A stretch of DNA of 64,000 nucleotides from JABDMH01 sp050298535 (GCA_050298535.1 JBNKUI010000087.1:620001-684000), one strand, 5' to 3'. Positions 28,501 through 36,856 are shown, numbered from the stretch's first letter. The notes: generated by a model not told the origin, from the letters alone. Made by a program: numbers and translations.

Positions 28501-28637
28501 CTAAACCTTTGATGAGTACCGGTATCGCCATGCGGATCAATCTCTTTGGAGCTTTTATAATTGAGCCTTATTATGCAAAGCCACTTCAGAAAGATCTGGG
28601 ATGGACGCTGGGTATCAATTTTGTTCCAGGTTGGTAA
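25569..28637 (+). CDS. Surface protein: metalloprotease-like, TolB propeller and outer-membrane barrel
   Basis: This is a 1022-residue exported protein with three parts. After a signal peptide (to about A23) comes a gluzincin-like domain with HELVH at 137-141 and E168/E172 in the WIVEGMAEYMS helix, the pattern of peptidase-MA zinc proteases. Residues about 280-600 contain repeated PD40/TolB propeller blades (SPNGRYVVFLS, SPNSRQFAYT, SPDGKTIII, SYDGKYLAFATD). From about residue 640 to the end is a beta-rich region with Omp85/surface-antigen-like strands, including FGLTSPMQGYRYRIG and RGYNNINVNDLESLG. It probably sits in the outer membrane with the protease and propeller in the periplasm or outside. 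The substrate is unknown. A strong terminator follows. Confidence 0.8.
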   Translation: MKILKAIILGFGILTLAVSNVQAQYFGKNKPRYKSFDFEVVNSPHFEVYHYLEKKDELTKLMQWTELWYDLHENLLKDTFQHKNPLVFYNNHADFQQTSAISGDIGVSTGGVTEGLKNRVVMPVAMSNQQTFQVLGHELVHAFQFHMLLSGDSTGLQSLGNLPLWIVEGMAEYMSIGRYDAHTAMWMRNAVVSDDIPTLKQLSVNPRYFPYRYGQAFWSFLTGLYGDDVVKPLFIATAKYGIETSVPMVLGISLDDLSEMWVDNLRSYYEPMFKGKKERAEGRTFLSEENAGKLNIAPSISPNGRYVVFLSEKSIFSTDLYLADVRTGKTIRKVASQTRHGNIDHLHYLESAGTWSPNSRQFAYTIFSKGRNWLVITDVDSGKRIDQFPLKNVPAFSNPTWSPDGKTIIINGLVDGQPDLFAINIRNKSVTQLTDDDFAEIQPTFSYDGKYLAFATDRVSMAGGRIHGAWKYNLALMNMEDNSIQNLDIFPGANNMNPVWDENNNVYFLSDRDGFRNIYRYNLDSNKIHQLTDIITGVSGITRYSPAITVSRKGNTLLYNHYLGSSYNIQKARPESMDHIEVDPYDVDHAAALLPPGKTDQADIVNPLLNRLDDISVIDESDLNRQKYKSKFKLDYIGGGGGVGVGTSSTFGTRTGLVGGIDMLFSDVLGYNQIFTSLALNGEIYDFGGQVRYINTKKRVGYGLSLAHIPYQYSYRELPSVDNIETNFGEVLAVNYPYSTIRYFLDNASVLGQYTFSRTLRLEGNVGYTHYGTRIDRYNNYYQAIPAGNGDYFAGSYIGQDREKLESPDGFGMYSTGVALVGDNSNFGLTSPMQGYRYRIGVDQYIGDFSYATILADFRKYFWFNKFNLSFRGLHYARYGEDANERNLGFIYSVDPTLVRGYNNINVNDLESLGISFGQVQGSKIIVGNAEVRLPFTGPERLSLIKSGFLLTDLVGFFDFGMTWRDNDQFGEGSLEKPKPLMSTGIAMRINLFGAFIIEPYYAKPLQKDLGWTLGINFVPGW

Positions 28638-28660
28638 CATAAGTTTGTCTAAAAAGACTC

Positions 28661-28692
28661 AACCGTTCTGCGTTTTGCAGGGCGGTTTTTTT
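28661..28692 (+). terminator. Rho-independent terminator
   Basis: An 11-bp stem (28661-28671 with 28677-28687, including two G.U pairs) and 5-nt loop GTTTT is followed by a T run. It lies 24 nt after the protease/TolB gene. Confidence 0.9.
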
Positions 28693-28862
28693 GTTTCCTG
28701 GAGTTCACAGTATTCTAAAGAAAATCTTAAATAATTTTTTGCTTTTAAGAATTAAAACTTGCTCTTGCACGTTATATGGCCGGATCATAATTTATTAATA
28801 AACCGGTCTCTGAATCACTTAAGCCTCTCAAGATTCAGAAGGCCATAAACTTAAGTATCGAA

Positions 28863-29300
28863 ATGAAAAAGATTCGAAATTCAGTTCTTTTCTATGCCTT
28901 TACGATGGCATTGGTTGCGTGGAGTATGACAGCATGCGGACCGGCAACAGATTCATCCACCACCGATCAAATATCTGATGTGGAAGAAACTGTACAGGCT
29001 GCTCAGGTAGCCATTCAGGAAGAAGTCAAGGAAGTAAAAACAGAACTTCAATTAGTACAATCTAATTTGAAAGGAGAAATTCAAAAATTAGATGAGAAGA
29101 TTGCCGCTGCTGATGAAGAAGCCAAGATGGAGCTCATGGAAGCAAAGACCAAATTACAGATGGAAGGAGAAAAATTGGAAGAGCAATTGAAGTTGCTCAA
29201 CAGTGATGTGTCTCAGGAATGGGATAAGATGAAAGCTGACGCTAAGCAGCTTACCAAGAATATTGAAAACTCGATAAGGGCTCTTTCAATAGAGTCTTGA
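28863..29300 (+). CDS. Small coiled-coil lipoprotein
   Basis: This is a 145-residue predicted lipoprotein with lipobox MTAC (C25). After a Ser/Thr/Asp linker, almost the whole mature protein (about 38-135) is a Glu/Lys-rich heptad coiled coil (VEETVQAAQVAIQEEVKEVK and onward). It resembles short periplasmic coiled-coil proteins of the sll1863 or YtxH type, but no family is assigned with confidence. It has its own terminator 56 nt downstream, so it looks like a single-gene unit. A structural or stress-linked envelope role is possible and is inference only. Confidence 0.75.
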   Translation: MKKIRNSVLFYAFTMALVAWSMTACGPATDSSTTDQISDVEETVQAAQVAIQEEVKEVKTELQLVQSNLKGEIQKLDEKIAAADEEAKMELMEAKTKLQMEGEKLEEQLKLLNSDVSQEWDKMKADAKQLTKNIENSIRALSIES

Positions 29301-29355
29301 TTTTAGTTAGGTTGACCCGTTAGCAATTGTAACCGGGTTAGAATAAGTGCATTTT

Positions 29356-29391
29356 ACCCCAGTCTTTAAGTAAGACTGGGGTTTGTTTTTT
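29356..29391 (+). terminator. Rho-independent terminator
   Basis: An 11-bp perfect stem (29356-29366 with 29372-29382, ACCCCAGTCTT and its complement), 5-nt loop and a T-rich tail. It ends the coiled-coil lipoprotein transcript. Confidence 0.9.
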
Positions 29392-29431
29392 ATATCTCGA
29401 AACTTTAACATTTGACAACATAAGATTTGAA

Positions 29432-29451
29432 ATTCTATCACGTTATAGAAT
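29432..29451. repeat. Inverted repeat upstream of fasciclin gene
   Basis: ATTCTAT and ATAGAAT are separated by CACGTT, giving a perfect 7-bp dyad about 190 nt before the fasciclin start. It could be an operator half-site pair or chance in AT-rich DNA. Confidence 0.3.
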
Positions 29452-29641
29452 CACGAATTACGGCGAACCACTCTCCACACTTCTCAATTCTAATTTTTCC
29501 TTTCCTTACGAACAAGTCAGAGCTACGTTCATTTGTTCATTGTGGGTCTCTTTTATCTGCGTAGAGGATCACCGGACAAATCCATAAAGAGAAATTACGT
29601 TAAGCTTTAATTTTTAAATAACCTAAACAACAATTTTGATT

Positions 29642-30118
29642 ATGAAGCAATTAATTGCAGCTCTGTTTTTGTGCTTGAGTATCTCAGTAGTATCAGCGCA
29701 ATCTATCGTAGAAACGGCGCAAGCCCAGGATGGACTAAGTACATTTGTGAAAGCTCTTGAGGCAGCTGAACTTACAGCGACACTCGATGGAGATGGTCCT
29801 TACACTGTTTTTGCACCTTCTGACGATGCTTTCGCAGCACTACCAGCAGGCACCTTAGAATCCTTGTTAGCACCCGAAAACAAAGATCAGTTAGTGAAAC
29901 TATTGTCTTACCATGTTGTACCTGGCAAAATGATTTCTACCGATATCACGGATGGAAAATCTCCTACGGTTCATGGTGATGATCTCGACATTACAGTGGC
30001 TGATACAGGTGTAAAAGTAAATGAAGCATCAGTTGTCACTGCTGATATTGAAGCCACAAACGGTGTAATCCACATCGTGGATAAAGTGGTGATGCCAAGT
30101 GCTCCTTTGAAGAACTAG
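29642..30118 (+). CDS. Secreted fasciclin (FAS1) domain protein
   Basis: The product is 158 residues with a signal peptide (MKQLIAALFLCLSISVVSA, then Q) and a single FAS1 domain filling the rest. The FAS1 H1 motif is YTVFAPSDDAFAALPAGTLESLL, and the second conserved block is the ATNGVIHIVDKVVMPS end. FAS1 proteins mediate adhesion or polymer binding outside the cell. The ATG at 29642 is preferred over a TTG two codons earlier. A terminator follows, so it is a single-gene unit. The binding partner is unknown. Confidence 0.92.
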   Translation: MKQLIAALFLCLSISVVSAQSIVETAQAQDGLSTFVKALEAAELTATLDGDGPYTVFAPSDDAFAALPAGTLESLLAPENKDQLVKLLSYHVVPGKMISTDITDGKSPTVHGDDLDITVADTGVKVNEASVVTADIEATNGVIHIVDKVVMPSAPLKN

Positions 30119-30180
30119 TATATCAGTATGCGTCAGGTTATTTTCATGATCTGACTAAATGATTTAGTAATGATTCTACG

Positions 30181-30216
30181 AGAGGTCCATCTGCCGATGG
30201 GCCTCTTGCCTTTTTT
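30181..30216 (+). terminator. Rho-independent terminator
   Basis: An 11-bp stem with one G.U pair (30181-30191 and 30196-30206), loop TGCC, then TGCCTTTTTT. It terminates the fasciclin transcript and isolates it from the fucosidase gene. Confidence 0.9.
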
Positions 30217-30267
30217 AGCAAGTCATATATTTTTTTGATCTTGAGGCCACATAATTTTCTATAAGTG

Positions 30268-32325
30268 ATGAGGTCTCATTTTCGCTTTTTATTTTTCTCT
30301 TTTATGGTCTTGGTATCTTCTTGTATGACCTCCAGGATACCTTCTGCTTTTGGACCAGTGCCTAGCGATAGACAGCTCAAATGGCATCATCTGAAATACT
30401 ATGCCTTTATTCATTTTGGTCCCAATACATTTACAGACATAGAATGGGGACATGGTGATGAATCACCGGAGGTATTCGCCCCTACCGCGTTTGACGCCGA
30501 GCAGTGGGCAAGAGTCATCAGTGATGCAGGTATGGAGGGAGTGATTATTACGGCCAAGCACCATGATGGTTTCTGCCTTTGGCCTTCGAAGTACTCTACG
30601 CATACAATACGAGAGAGTAAATGGCTTGATGGTAAAGGGGATGTATTGAGAGATCTTGCCAATGCCTGTGCCAAGTACCAGCTCAAGTTAGGAGTGTATC
30701 TTTCCCCCTGGGATCGAAATCATCCAGCGTATGGTACGGATAGCTATAACGATGTCTTTAAGCATATGCTTGAAGAGGTGCTGACTTCTTATGGACCGAT
30801 TTACGAAGTATGGTTTGATGGAGCGAATGGAGAAGGACCAAATGGAAAGAAGCAGGTTTATGACTTTCCTGGTTTTGCCGAGGTCGTGAGAAAACATCAA
30901 CCGGATGCCGTAATATTTAGCGATGCGGGACCCGATATCCGATGGGTGGGAAATGAAAGAGGCTATGCAGGTTCGGTCAATTGGAGTACCGTTAGGGATG
31001 GTGCTTTTTATCCCGGCATCCCAGGTGTCAATGATCAATTACAAGCAGGACATGAGGACGGAGATATCTGGCTGCCTACTGAAGTAAATACATCCATTCG
31101 TCCAGGCTGGTTTTACCATAAAGAAGAAGATGACGATGTGAAGTCCGTCAATCAACTGATTGATAACTGGTACCACTCGGTCGGTATGAACGGGAATTTT
31201 CTGCTAAATCTGCCAGTCGATACCCGAGGGCTTATCCATGAAAATGATATAAAAGCATTGCAAGGACTAAAATCCTATATAGATAAAGCATTCTCCAACA
31301 ATCTGGCATCCAATGCCTCCATTTCCACAGGGACTATGTACAACAAGCGGTTCCCGCCAGAATATTTGGTAGACGGGGATCTGCAGACCTTTTGGGCAGG
31401 TAACAAATCCAGAGATGAAATTGTCATAGATCTGGGAGAAGAAGTAGAGGTAAATACCTTGCTGCTACAGGAATACATTGCTTTGGGTCAACGCATCCGT
31501 TCTTTTACGATTGAGGTATTACAAGATGACCAGTTTAAAAAAGTATTTACAGGAAATACGGTTGGTAATCGCAGGCTGGCAAAATTTCCCAAAGTAAAGA
31601 CCCAGAAGATCAAAGTTATCCTGGATGGGAAAGCGCCACCTGTCATTAATAATATAGAAGTGTATCGTGTGCCGGAACGTTTGTCGGAGCCGAAAATGTC
31701 GCGCGAGGCAGGAGGAATGGTTTCTATGGTTGTTGATTCGCCCGATCCTATCATCTATTACACACTGGATGGCAGTGATCCTGACACTTCCGATTTCAAA
31801 TACAAGGGTCCCTTTCTGTTTGATCAAAAGGGGGTAATAAAAGCTCGGGCTTATATTGAAGATTACTCCCAAAGCACCGAAATTGTGATGCGTGCATTTG
31901 ATTTGCCCAAGCATCACTGGAACATCAGAAGTACCTGTGGAAATGACGACAATCTACGGCAGCTCATTGATGGTGAAGACTGGTCGATCTGGAGAAGTGA
32001 TGAAAATAAATCAGAGTTGCCCTGTGATGTAATTCTTGATCTGGGAAGAGTCGTCATGTTGGAAACTTTATCGTTACTTCCCCGACAGGACCATAGGGAA
32101 GGTGGACATTTAAAGCGGGTAGCGATTGCTTTAAGCCAGGATGGAGTGAATTGGAAACAGGAAATTCCAAGCTTCGAATTTGCCAACATCCTCAATAATC
32201 CAGTCATTCAAAACATTCAACTCAGGCAACCTGTTAGCTGTAGGTATATCAAGATTGAACTCATGGAGGACCTCGCTGGCATGAACTGGGCGACTATCGC
32301 GGAGATTGATATAATCACAAACTGA
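30268..32325 (+). CDS. GH29 alpha-L-fucosidase lipoprotein
   Basis: This exo-glycosidase is predicted to remove alpha-L-fucose from glycans. The 685-residue product has a lipobox (VSSC, C19), so it is anchored in the envelope. The GH29 barrel covers about 35-345, with AFIHFGPNTFTDIEWG, AKHHDGFCLWPS and the nucleophile D184 in YEVWFDGANGEG. An F5/8-type carbohydrate-binding domain follows (about 350-455), then a chitobiase-type beta segment (IIYYTLDGSDPDTS) and a second F5/8-like domain to the end. It is the first gene of a plus-strand run with an aldo/keto reductase 19 nt downstream. GTG 30265 directly before the ATG is an equal start candidate. Confidence 0.93.
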   Translation: MRSHFRFLFFSFMVLVSSCMTSRIPSAFGPVPSDRQLKWHHLKYYAFIHFGPNTFTDIEWGHGDESPEVFAPTAFDAEQWARVISDAGMEGVIITAKHHDGFCLWPSKYSTHTIRESKWLDGKGDVLRDLANACAKYQLKLGVYLSPWDRNHPAYGTDSYNDVFKHMLEEVLTSYGPIYEVWFDGANGEGPNGKKQVYDFPGFAEVVRKHQPDAVIFSDAGPDIRWVGNERGYAGSVNWSTVRDGAFYPGIPGVNDQLQAGHEDGDIWLPTEVNTSIRPGWFYHKEEDDDVKSVNQLIDNWYHSVGMNGNFLLNLPVDTRGLIHENDIKALQGLKSYIDKAFSNNLASNASISTGTMYNKRFPPEYLVDGDLQTFWAGNKSRDEIVIDLGEEVEVNTLLLQEYIALGQRIRSFTIEVLQDDQFKKVFTGNTVGNRRLAKFPKVKTQKIKVILDGKAPPVINNIEVYRVPERLSEPKMSREAGGMVSMVVDSPDPIIYYTLDGSDPDTSDFKYKGPFLFDQKGVIKARAYIEDYSQSTEIVMRAFDLPKHHWNIRSTCGNDDNLRQLIDGEDWSIWRSDENKSELPCDVILDLGRVVMLETLSLLPRQDHREGGHLKRVAIALSQDGVNWKQEIPSFEFANILNNPVIQNIQLRQPVSCRYIKIELMEDLAGMNWATIAEIDIITN

Positions 32326-32344
32326 GCATAAAATCAGATATACT

Positions 32345-33298
32345 ATGAAATACGCAACATTTAGTAATGGTGATAAGATGCCACAACTGGGACTCGGAAC
32401 CTGGAAATCAGAGGAAAAGCAAGCCTATCATGCAGTCAGAGAAGCTATCAAAATAGGGTACCGACATTTTGACTGTGCAGCACGCTACGATAATGAAGAA
32501 GAGGTAGGTCAGGCAATTGCAGATGCCATTGCTGCAGGAGAAGTCAAACGTTCAGAGCTGTGGATCACCTCTAAGCTCTGGAATAATAAGCACCTTCCAA
32601 AGGATGTGTTGCCGGCGTTGCAGAAGACACTCAGTGATCTTCAATTGGACTATTTGGATCTGTACTTGATGCACTGGCCAGTGGCGTTAAAGCCAGAAAT
32701 TGGCTTTCCATCAGAGGGTAGTCACTTTTTAAGTCTAGATGAGATTCCTATCACTGATACCTGGACGGCCATGGAAAAACTGGTGTCAGATGGCTTGGTG
32801 AGGCACCTGGGGGTCTCTAATTTCAATGTGCCGAAGCTAAGAAGGCTGTTGAAGCAGTGTCGTATACGACCCGAGGCCAACCAGGTTGAATCACATCCCT
32901 TCCTTCAGCAAACGAATCTTCTCGATTTTTGCAAACTGGAAAATATTGTCTTGACAGCATATTCTCCGTTAGGGAGTAAAGACCGCCCTGCGCGGTTGAT
33001 TAAGGATAATGAACCTCCCTTACTTGAAAATCCCCTCATCTTGAGCATTGCTGAAAAACATGAGGCTTCTCCAGCTCAGGTGATCCTTGCCTGGCAAATT
33101 CTAAGAGGTGTGTCAGTAATTCCTAAATCTGCTAATCCAGGCCGCCAACAGGAGAATCTATTATCGGCGGAGATTTCACTTACGGATCAGGAAATGAGTG
33201 CCATCCAGGCATTGGAAAGGGGATATCGATTCATTGATGGGTCTATTTGGTGTCTGGAGGGGTCTCCCTATACATTGCAGAATTTATGGGACGAGTAG
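32345..33298 (+). CDS. Aldo/keto reductase
   Basis: This is an NAD(P)H-dependent reductase of aldehydes or sugars, 317 residues and a single TIM barrel. The catalytic tetrad is intact: D43 and Y48 in HFDCAARYDNEEEVG, K77 in WITSKLWN, and H110 in DLYLMHWPVA. Family signatures GVSNFNVPKLRRLL and IPKSANPGRQQENL (the cofactor phosphate site) are present. There is no signal peptide, so it acts in the cytoplasm. It lies between the exported fucosidase and an exported ADP-ribosylglycohydrolase, and its end overlaps the next start by 13 nt. It may reduce a sugar released by its neighbours, but the substrate cannot be told from sequence. Confidence 0.93.
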   Translation: MKYATFSNGDKMPQLGLGTWKSEEKQAYHAVREAIKIGYRHFDCAARYDNEEEVGQAIADAIAAGEVKRSELWITSKLWNNKHLPKDVLPALQKTLSDLQLDYLDLYLMHWPVALKPEIGFPSEGSHFLSLDEIPITDTWTAMEKLVSDGLVRHLGVSNFNVPKLRRLLKQCRIRPEANQVESHPFLQQTNLLDFCKLENIVLTAYSPLGSKDRPARLIKDNEPPLLENPLILSIAEKHEASPAQVILAWQILRGVSVIPKSANPGRQQENLLSAEISLTDQEMSAIQALERGYRFIDGSIWCLEGSPYTLQNLWDE

Positions 33299-34572
33299 TC
33301 CACATCGGCACCTGGATATTAGTGTATTTTCTCATGAGCTGTGGTCAGACCGATGTCAATAGGTCTGATCGAGATTCCTTTCCTGTTCCTATTGATATTG
33401 CCTCAAAAAAAGCAGAGAGCTCATTAGCTGGGGATACTTATCATGATAAAATTCTGGGAATGCTGATTGGCTCGGCGATTGGAGATGCTATGGGTGCCCC
33501 CACGGAGATGTGGCATCGGGATGATATAAAGGTATTGACTGGATACGTTGATGGTTTTGATCCCGTCATTCGACCTGGGTCGCCCGAAGGTCCCTGGGGT
33601 TATAATCTTCCTGCAGGTGGCACTACGGATGATACAAGATGGAAATATCTGCTAGGTCGTCTTTATGTAGATAAGGGTAGAAATTTAAGTTCCAGAGATC
33701 TTGCACAGAATATTTTGGAGGTATATGTCGAGGAAAAGGATCATGTGGGCCAAGGTGATGATTTCGACCCGGAATTGATAGAAACGGAGATCCTACATAT
33801 GACATGGCTGCAGGAATGGGCCAAAGTGGCTAAGCCTTATCTCGATAATGAGATTGATGCTTACAGCGCAGCGCTGAATAAATTTTATGGTGGGGAAATG
33901 GCCTGCGCGGGTATGTTATATGCACCCGTCATTGGTGCCATCTTTGGTGCAAATCCCCTAAAGGCTTACGATAAATCCTATGAGCTGGGAATTTTTGATT
34001 TGGGATATGCCCGAGATATCACAGGACTTACTGCAGCTTATGTTGCTCAGGCTATGGCAGACAGCATACAAATCGAAGATATTGGTGCAATCTCTGCTAC
34101 AGTGGATCCTCAGCATTATTTTAAGAGCCGCCTGGTAGGTCGCATTGCACATCGCATTTATCAGGATGCGAAACGCATTGTCTATGAGGCGAGGCAAGTG
34201 GTGAATGAAGATCAGGTAACTGTCAGAGGCTATCCTTATGGTCCGATTTATTTTCATCAGGTAGAAGAAGCATATCGACTCCTTGATGAGAAGCTGCAAG
34301 ACATTCCATTCCATGCCGGAGAAATTCAGCTGATCAATCTGACGGCATTAGAGTTCTGCGAGGGAGACTTCAAGAAGACTATAGAGTTTGTGGTAAATTA
34401 TGGAAGAGACAATGATACGGTAGCTGCAGTCACGGGAGCGATCCTGGGAGCCTATTTGGGTGCATCTAATCTACCCGAAGATTGGAAATCAACAACTATC
34501 AGGATCAATAAGGAAAATCTTGGAATTGACCTGGAAGAACTTGCCAGTCAAATATTTACTGCGGTCCAATAA
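33286..34572 (+). CDS. Exported ADP-ribosylglycohydrolase-family lipoprotein
   Basis: This 428-residue member of the ARH/DraG family cleaves N- or O-glycosidic ADP-ribose-type bonds in characterised members. ATG 33286 gives a short basic start, a hydrophobic core and lipobox FLMSC (C19). Starting further upstream would bury this behind AKR-overlapping residues. The metal-site motifs are intact: GMLIGSAIGDAMGAPTE (58-74), TTDDT (113-117) and GRDNDT (373-378). Cytosolic ARH enzymes have no lipid anchor, so the location is unusual: the substrate is probably extracytoplasmic and need not be ADP-ribose. Overlap with the reductase implies coupled translation. Confidence 0.85.
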   Translation: MGRVVHIGTWILVYFLMSCGQTDVNRSDRDSFPVPIDIASKKAESSLAGDTYHDKILGMLIGSAIGDAMGAPTEMWHRDDIKVLTGYVDGFDPVIRPGSPEGPWGYNLPAGGTTDDTRWKYLLGRLYVDKGRNLSSRDLAQNILEVYVEEKDHVGQGDDFDPELIETEILHMTWLQEWAKVAKPYLDNEIDAYSAALNKFYGGEMACAGMLYAPVIGAIFGANPLKAYDKSYELGIFDLGYARDITGLTAAYVAQAMADSIQIEDIGAISATVDPQHYFKSRLVGRIAHRIYQDAKRIVYEARQVVNEDQVTVRGYPYGPIYFHQVEEAYRLLDEKLQDIPFHAGEIQLINLTALEFCEGDFKKTIEFVVNYGRDNDTVAAVTGAILGAYLGASNLPEDWKSTTIRINKENLGIDLEELASQIFTAVQ

Positions 34573-34633
34573 TCATCATCAAAAGCAGAAACCCAAAGTC
34601 AAAAATCGTTACCTTAAGTACAAATGACCTTAT

Positions 34634-35806
34634 ATGAGTACCAGAGTTCCGAAATTGTCTGCTGTACTTATCTGTTTCACGCTATGTATCTTTTCTGGAT
34701 CTGCCAGAGCACAATATCTTGAAGCAGATGATGGCTTGAAATTCAAGCTACATGTAATAGACGAAAATGCCATTTTCAGCGCCGCCGCTGTTAGCGATAT
34801 AAACAAAGATGGAGTGATGGATATCATCAGCGGAGGTTGGTGGTATGAAGGTCCGGAATGGAGGCGTCATTTTGTCCGTGAGGTAGAAGTTATTAATGGT
34901 CGGCCTGATGGTTATTCTCATCTCGAAATGGATGTGAATAGAGATGGCTGGCAGGATATCATTCATGTCAATTTTAGGAGTGCATCCATCTATTGGTTAG
35001 AGCATCCGGGTCCCACTTTGGGTGAATGGGAAAAGCATATCGTTGAAGAGCCAGGACCTATGGAGACAGGCCGGCTTTATGATGTCGATGGTGATGGTGA
35101 GGTTGATGACCTGGTGCCCAGTGCCTGGTACTTTGCTTCCTGGTATGAATTGATGCCAGGCAACGAAGCGGTTTGGCAACGACATGACATCGACTCAGCG
35201 GCAGGTGGTCACGGAAGTGGTTTTGGGGATATTAATGGAGATGGTCGAGGTGATTTTGTAGGGACTAAAGGCTGGGCTGAGGCACCGGCGGATCCTCGAA
35301 ACGGAAAATGGATATGGCACCCTGAGTTTGATTTGGGTCGTACTTCGATGCCGGTAGTAGTTGCCGATGTCGACTCTGATGGAGATAATGATCTGATATG
35401 GTCCATAGGCCATGGATATGGAACCTTCTGGATGGAGCAAGAGCAAGAAGGTGATCAGAGAATCTGGACGCAACATACGATCGACACTTCCTGGTCACAA
35501 GGACATAGCCCTCTTTGGGTTGATATGGATAATGATGGCCAGATGGAATTTGTAAACGGCAAGCGATTTTGGGCGCACGAAGGGCGTGATCCCGGGGCCA
35601 CCGATCCGCTGGTAATCTATCGGTATGAATATGACCGCAATGGAGGTCAGTTTAATCGGTATACCATTCAATCCGATGGGCCGGCTGGTATTAGTCTGGA
35701 TCCCAAGGCCGCTGATTTGGATGGTGATGGTGATTTAGATCTTGTATTGCCGGGAAGAAGTGGCCTCTATTGGTATGAAAACTTGCTCATATCAAACCCT
35801 AAATGA
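34634..35806 (+). CDS. Secreted FG-GAP/VCBS repeat protein
   Basis: The product is 390 residues with a signal peptide ending about ARAQ, followed by six or more FG-GAP/VCBS blades. Each has a calcium-type Dx[DN]xDG loop: DINKDGVMD, DVNRDGWQD, DVDGDGEVD, DINGDGRGD, DVDSDGDND, DMDNDGQME and DLDGDGDLD. These form an integrin-like beta propeller. Such proteins often sit in glycan-degradation loci of Bacteroidota and Planctomycetota, but a catalytic role is not established. It is the last gene of the plus-strand run that begins with the fucosidase. Its 3' end overlaps the convergent kinase gene by 15 nt. Confidence 0.88.
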   Translation: MSTRVPKLSAVLICFTLCIFSGSARAQYLEADDGLKFKLHVIDENAIFSAAAVSDINKDGVMDIISGGWWYEGPEWRRHFVREVEVINGRPDGYSHLEMDVNRDGWQDIIHVNFRSASIYWLEHPGPTLGEWEKHIVEEPGPMETGRLYDVDGDGEVDDLVPSAWYFASWYELMPGNEAVWQRHDIDSAAGGHGSGFGDINGDGRGDFVGTKGWAEAPADPRNGKWIWHPEFDLGRTSMPVVVADVDSDGDNDLIWSIGHGYGTFWMEQEQEGDQRIWTQHTIDTSWSQGHSPLWVDMDNDGQMEFVNGKRFWAHEGRDPGATDPLVIYRYEYDRNGGQFNRYTIQSDGPAGISLDPKAADLDGDGDLDLVLPGRSGLYWYENLLISNPK

Positions 35807-36841
35807 TTTGTCATATGCTGATCCTGAACTGACCCATTGATGAGCATCTGACAGTAGATTTATTTTCTGGCTGATAGATAATTTTAGGGGAAGTTGTGCA
35901 ATGCCTATCAGCCTCCTCATTATTTCAACACCCACAAACTGCCACATGAGATCATACTGAAAGTTTGCAGGAGGACCGTATGACTTCACAAAAAGTTGCT
36001 GTTTAGACGACTCATGTCGAGACAAGATCAGGTGCGATAGCATGATGGCTACATCAAACTCTGGTGGTCCAATGAAGGCAAACTCGGGATCGATTACTTT
36101 GAGACCCTGATCCGTCTGTAAAATGCTACCGGGATAAAAGTCACCGTGAAGCAAACTTCTTCCACGGGAGAGATAGATATCGCCTAGCTTTCGAATACGT
36201 GACTTGAGCACTTCGTTCCTGGTAAACGGCTCAGCAGCAGCCGACAAACCCTTCTGGATTGCATCAAGATCGAGTCCATTGTCCGGATTGAAAGGAAAGA
36301 GAAAGATATGTGTATGATTTAAGGTGCGCATCTCCTGGTTTTCCGGAAAATCCGAGGGAGGTGGCATCATATGTAACGCCTTGAGGTAAGAAGCGGCATG
36401 TCCCAGTAGTGCATCTCCCAGTTTCTGTGTGCCGCCATATATGAAGCTCAGATCTGAAGCCTTGCCAAGATCTTCTAAAGCCAACATCATGTGGGCATCT
36501 TCAGCCCATAGAAGGATTGGTGTGAATTGATGAGTAGTATCATCTGCCGATACCGCCTGGTAGTATTGCTTCTCAACTTTTGAGCGACTTATTGGAGCAT
36601 CTATCTGCGGATACTTTTCTACCCAGGGTCTTGCCTGTTTTACGATAAAGGAACGTTGGGAAGTCAAGACTCGTACTACGAAATTCATATTCCCTTCTCC
36701 AGGTTTTTCCACGTGAAGAATTTCTTCGGAATCATCAAGATGATGTTTGTCGGTGAGAAAATTCTGTAGTGAAACTATAGCATCCAATGAAAGATAGTAG
36801 GCCTCTGGATGCGTATTTTTAAGTCGTTCTTTCAGTGTCAT
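35792..36841 (-). CDS. Methylthioribose-kinase-like phosphotransferase
   Basis: This is a 349-residue kinase of the APH/choline-kinase fold. The ATP lysine is K68 in SFIVKQARPWV, the helix-C acid is E90, the catalytic loop is LHGDFYPGSI (D234), and the metal site is D251 in VIDPEFAFIGPPEFDVA. The KQARPWV and IDPEFAF features are close to 5-methylthioribose kinase (MtnK) rather than to aminoglycoside kinases. No mtnA isomerase is nearby, so a different sugar or alcohol substrate is possible. The gene starts 15 nt after the zinc-ribbon SDR gene on the same strand, so the two form an operon. The stop overlaps the convergent FG-GAP gene. Confidence 0.8.
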   Translation of the reverse strand: MTLKERLKNTHPEAYYLSLDAIVSLQNFLTDKHHLDDSEEILHVEKPGEGNMNFVVRVLTSQRSFIVKQARPWVEKYPQIDAPISRSKVEKQYYQAVSADDTTHQFTPILLWAEDAHMMLALEDLGKASDLSFIYGGTQKLGDALLGHAASYLKALHMMPPPSDFPENQEMRTLNHTHIFLFPFNPDNGLDLDAIQKGLSAAAEPFTRNEVLKSRIRKLGDIYLSRGRSLLHGDFYPGSILQTDQGLKVIDPEFAFIGPPEFDVAIMLSHLILSRHESSKQQLFVKSYGPPANFQYDLMWQFVGVEIMRRLIGIAQLPLKLSISQKINLLSDAHQWVSSGSAYDKSFRV

Positions 36842-36856
36842 ACTTCGACTAATGAT

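Larger units (their letters stand above)
29301..29641. other. 341-nt intergenic region
   Basis: It holds the terminator of the coiled-coil lipoprotein gene (29356-29391), a perfect 7-bp inverted repeat at 29432-29451, and the AT-rich leader of the fasciclin gene. No reading frame or RNA gene was recognised. Confidence 0.5.
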
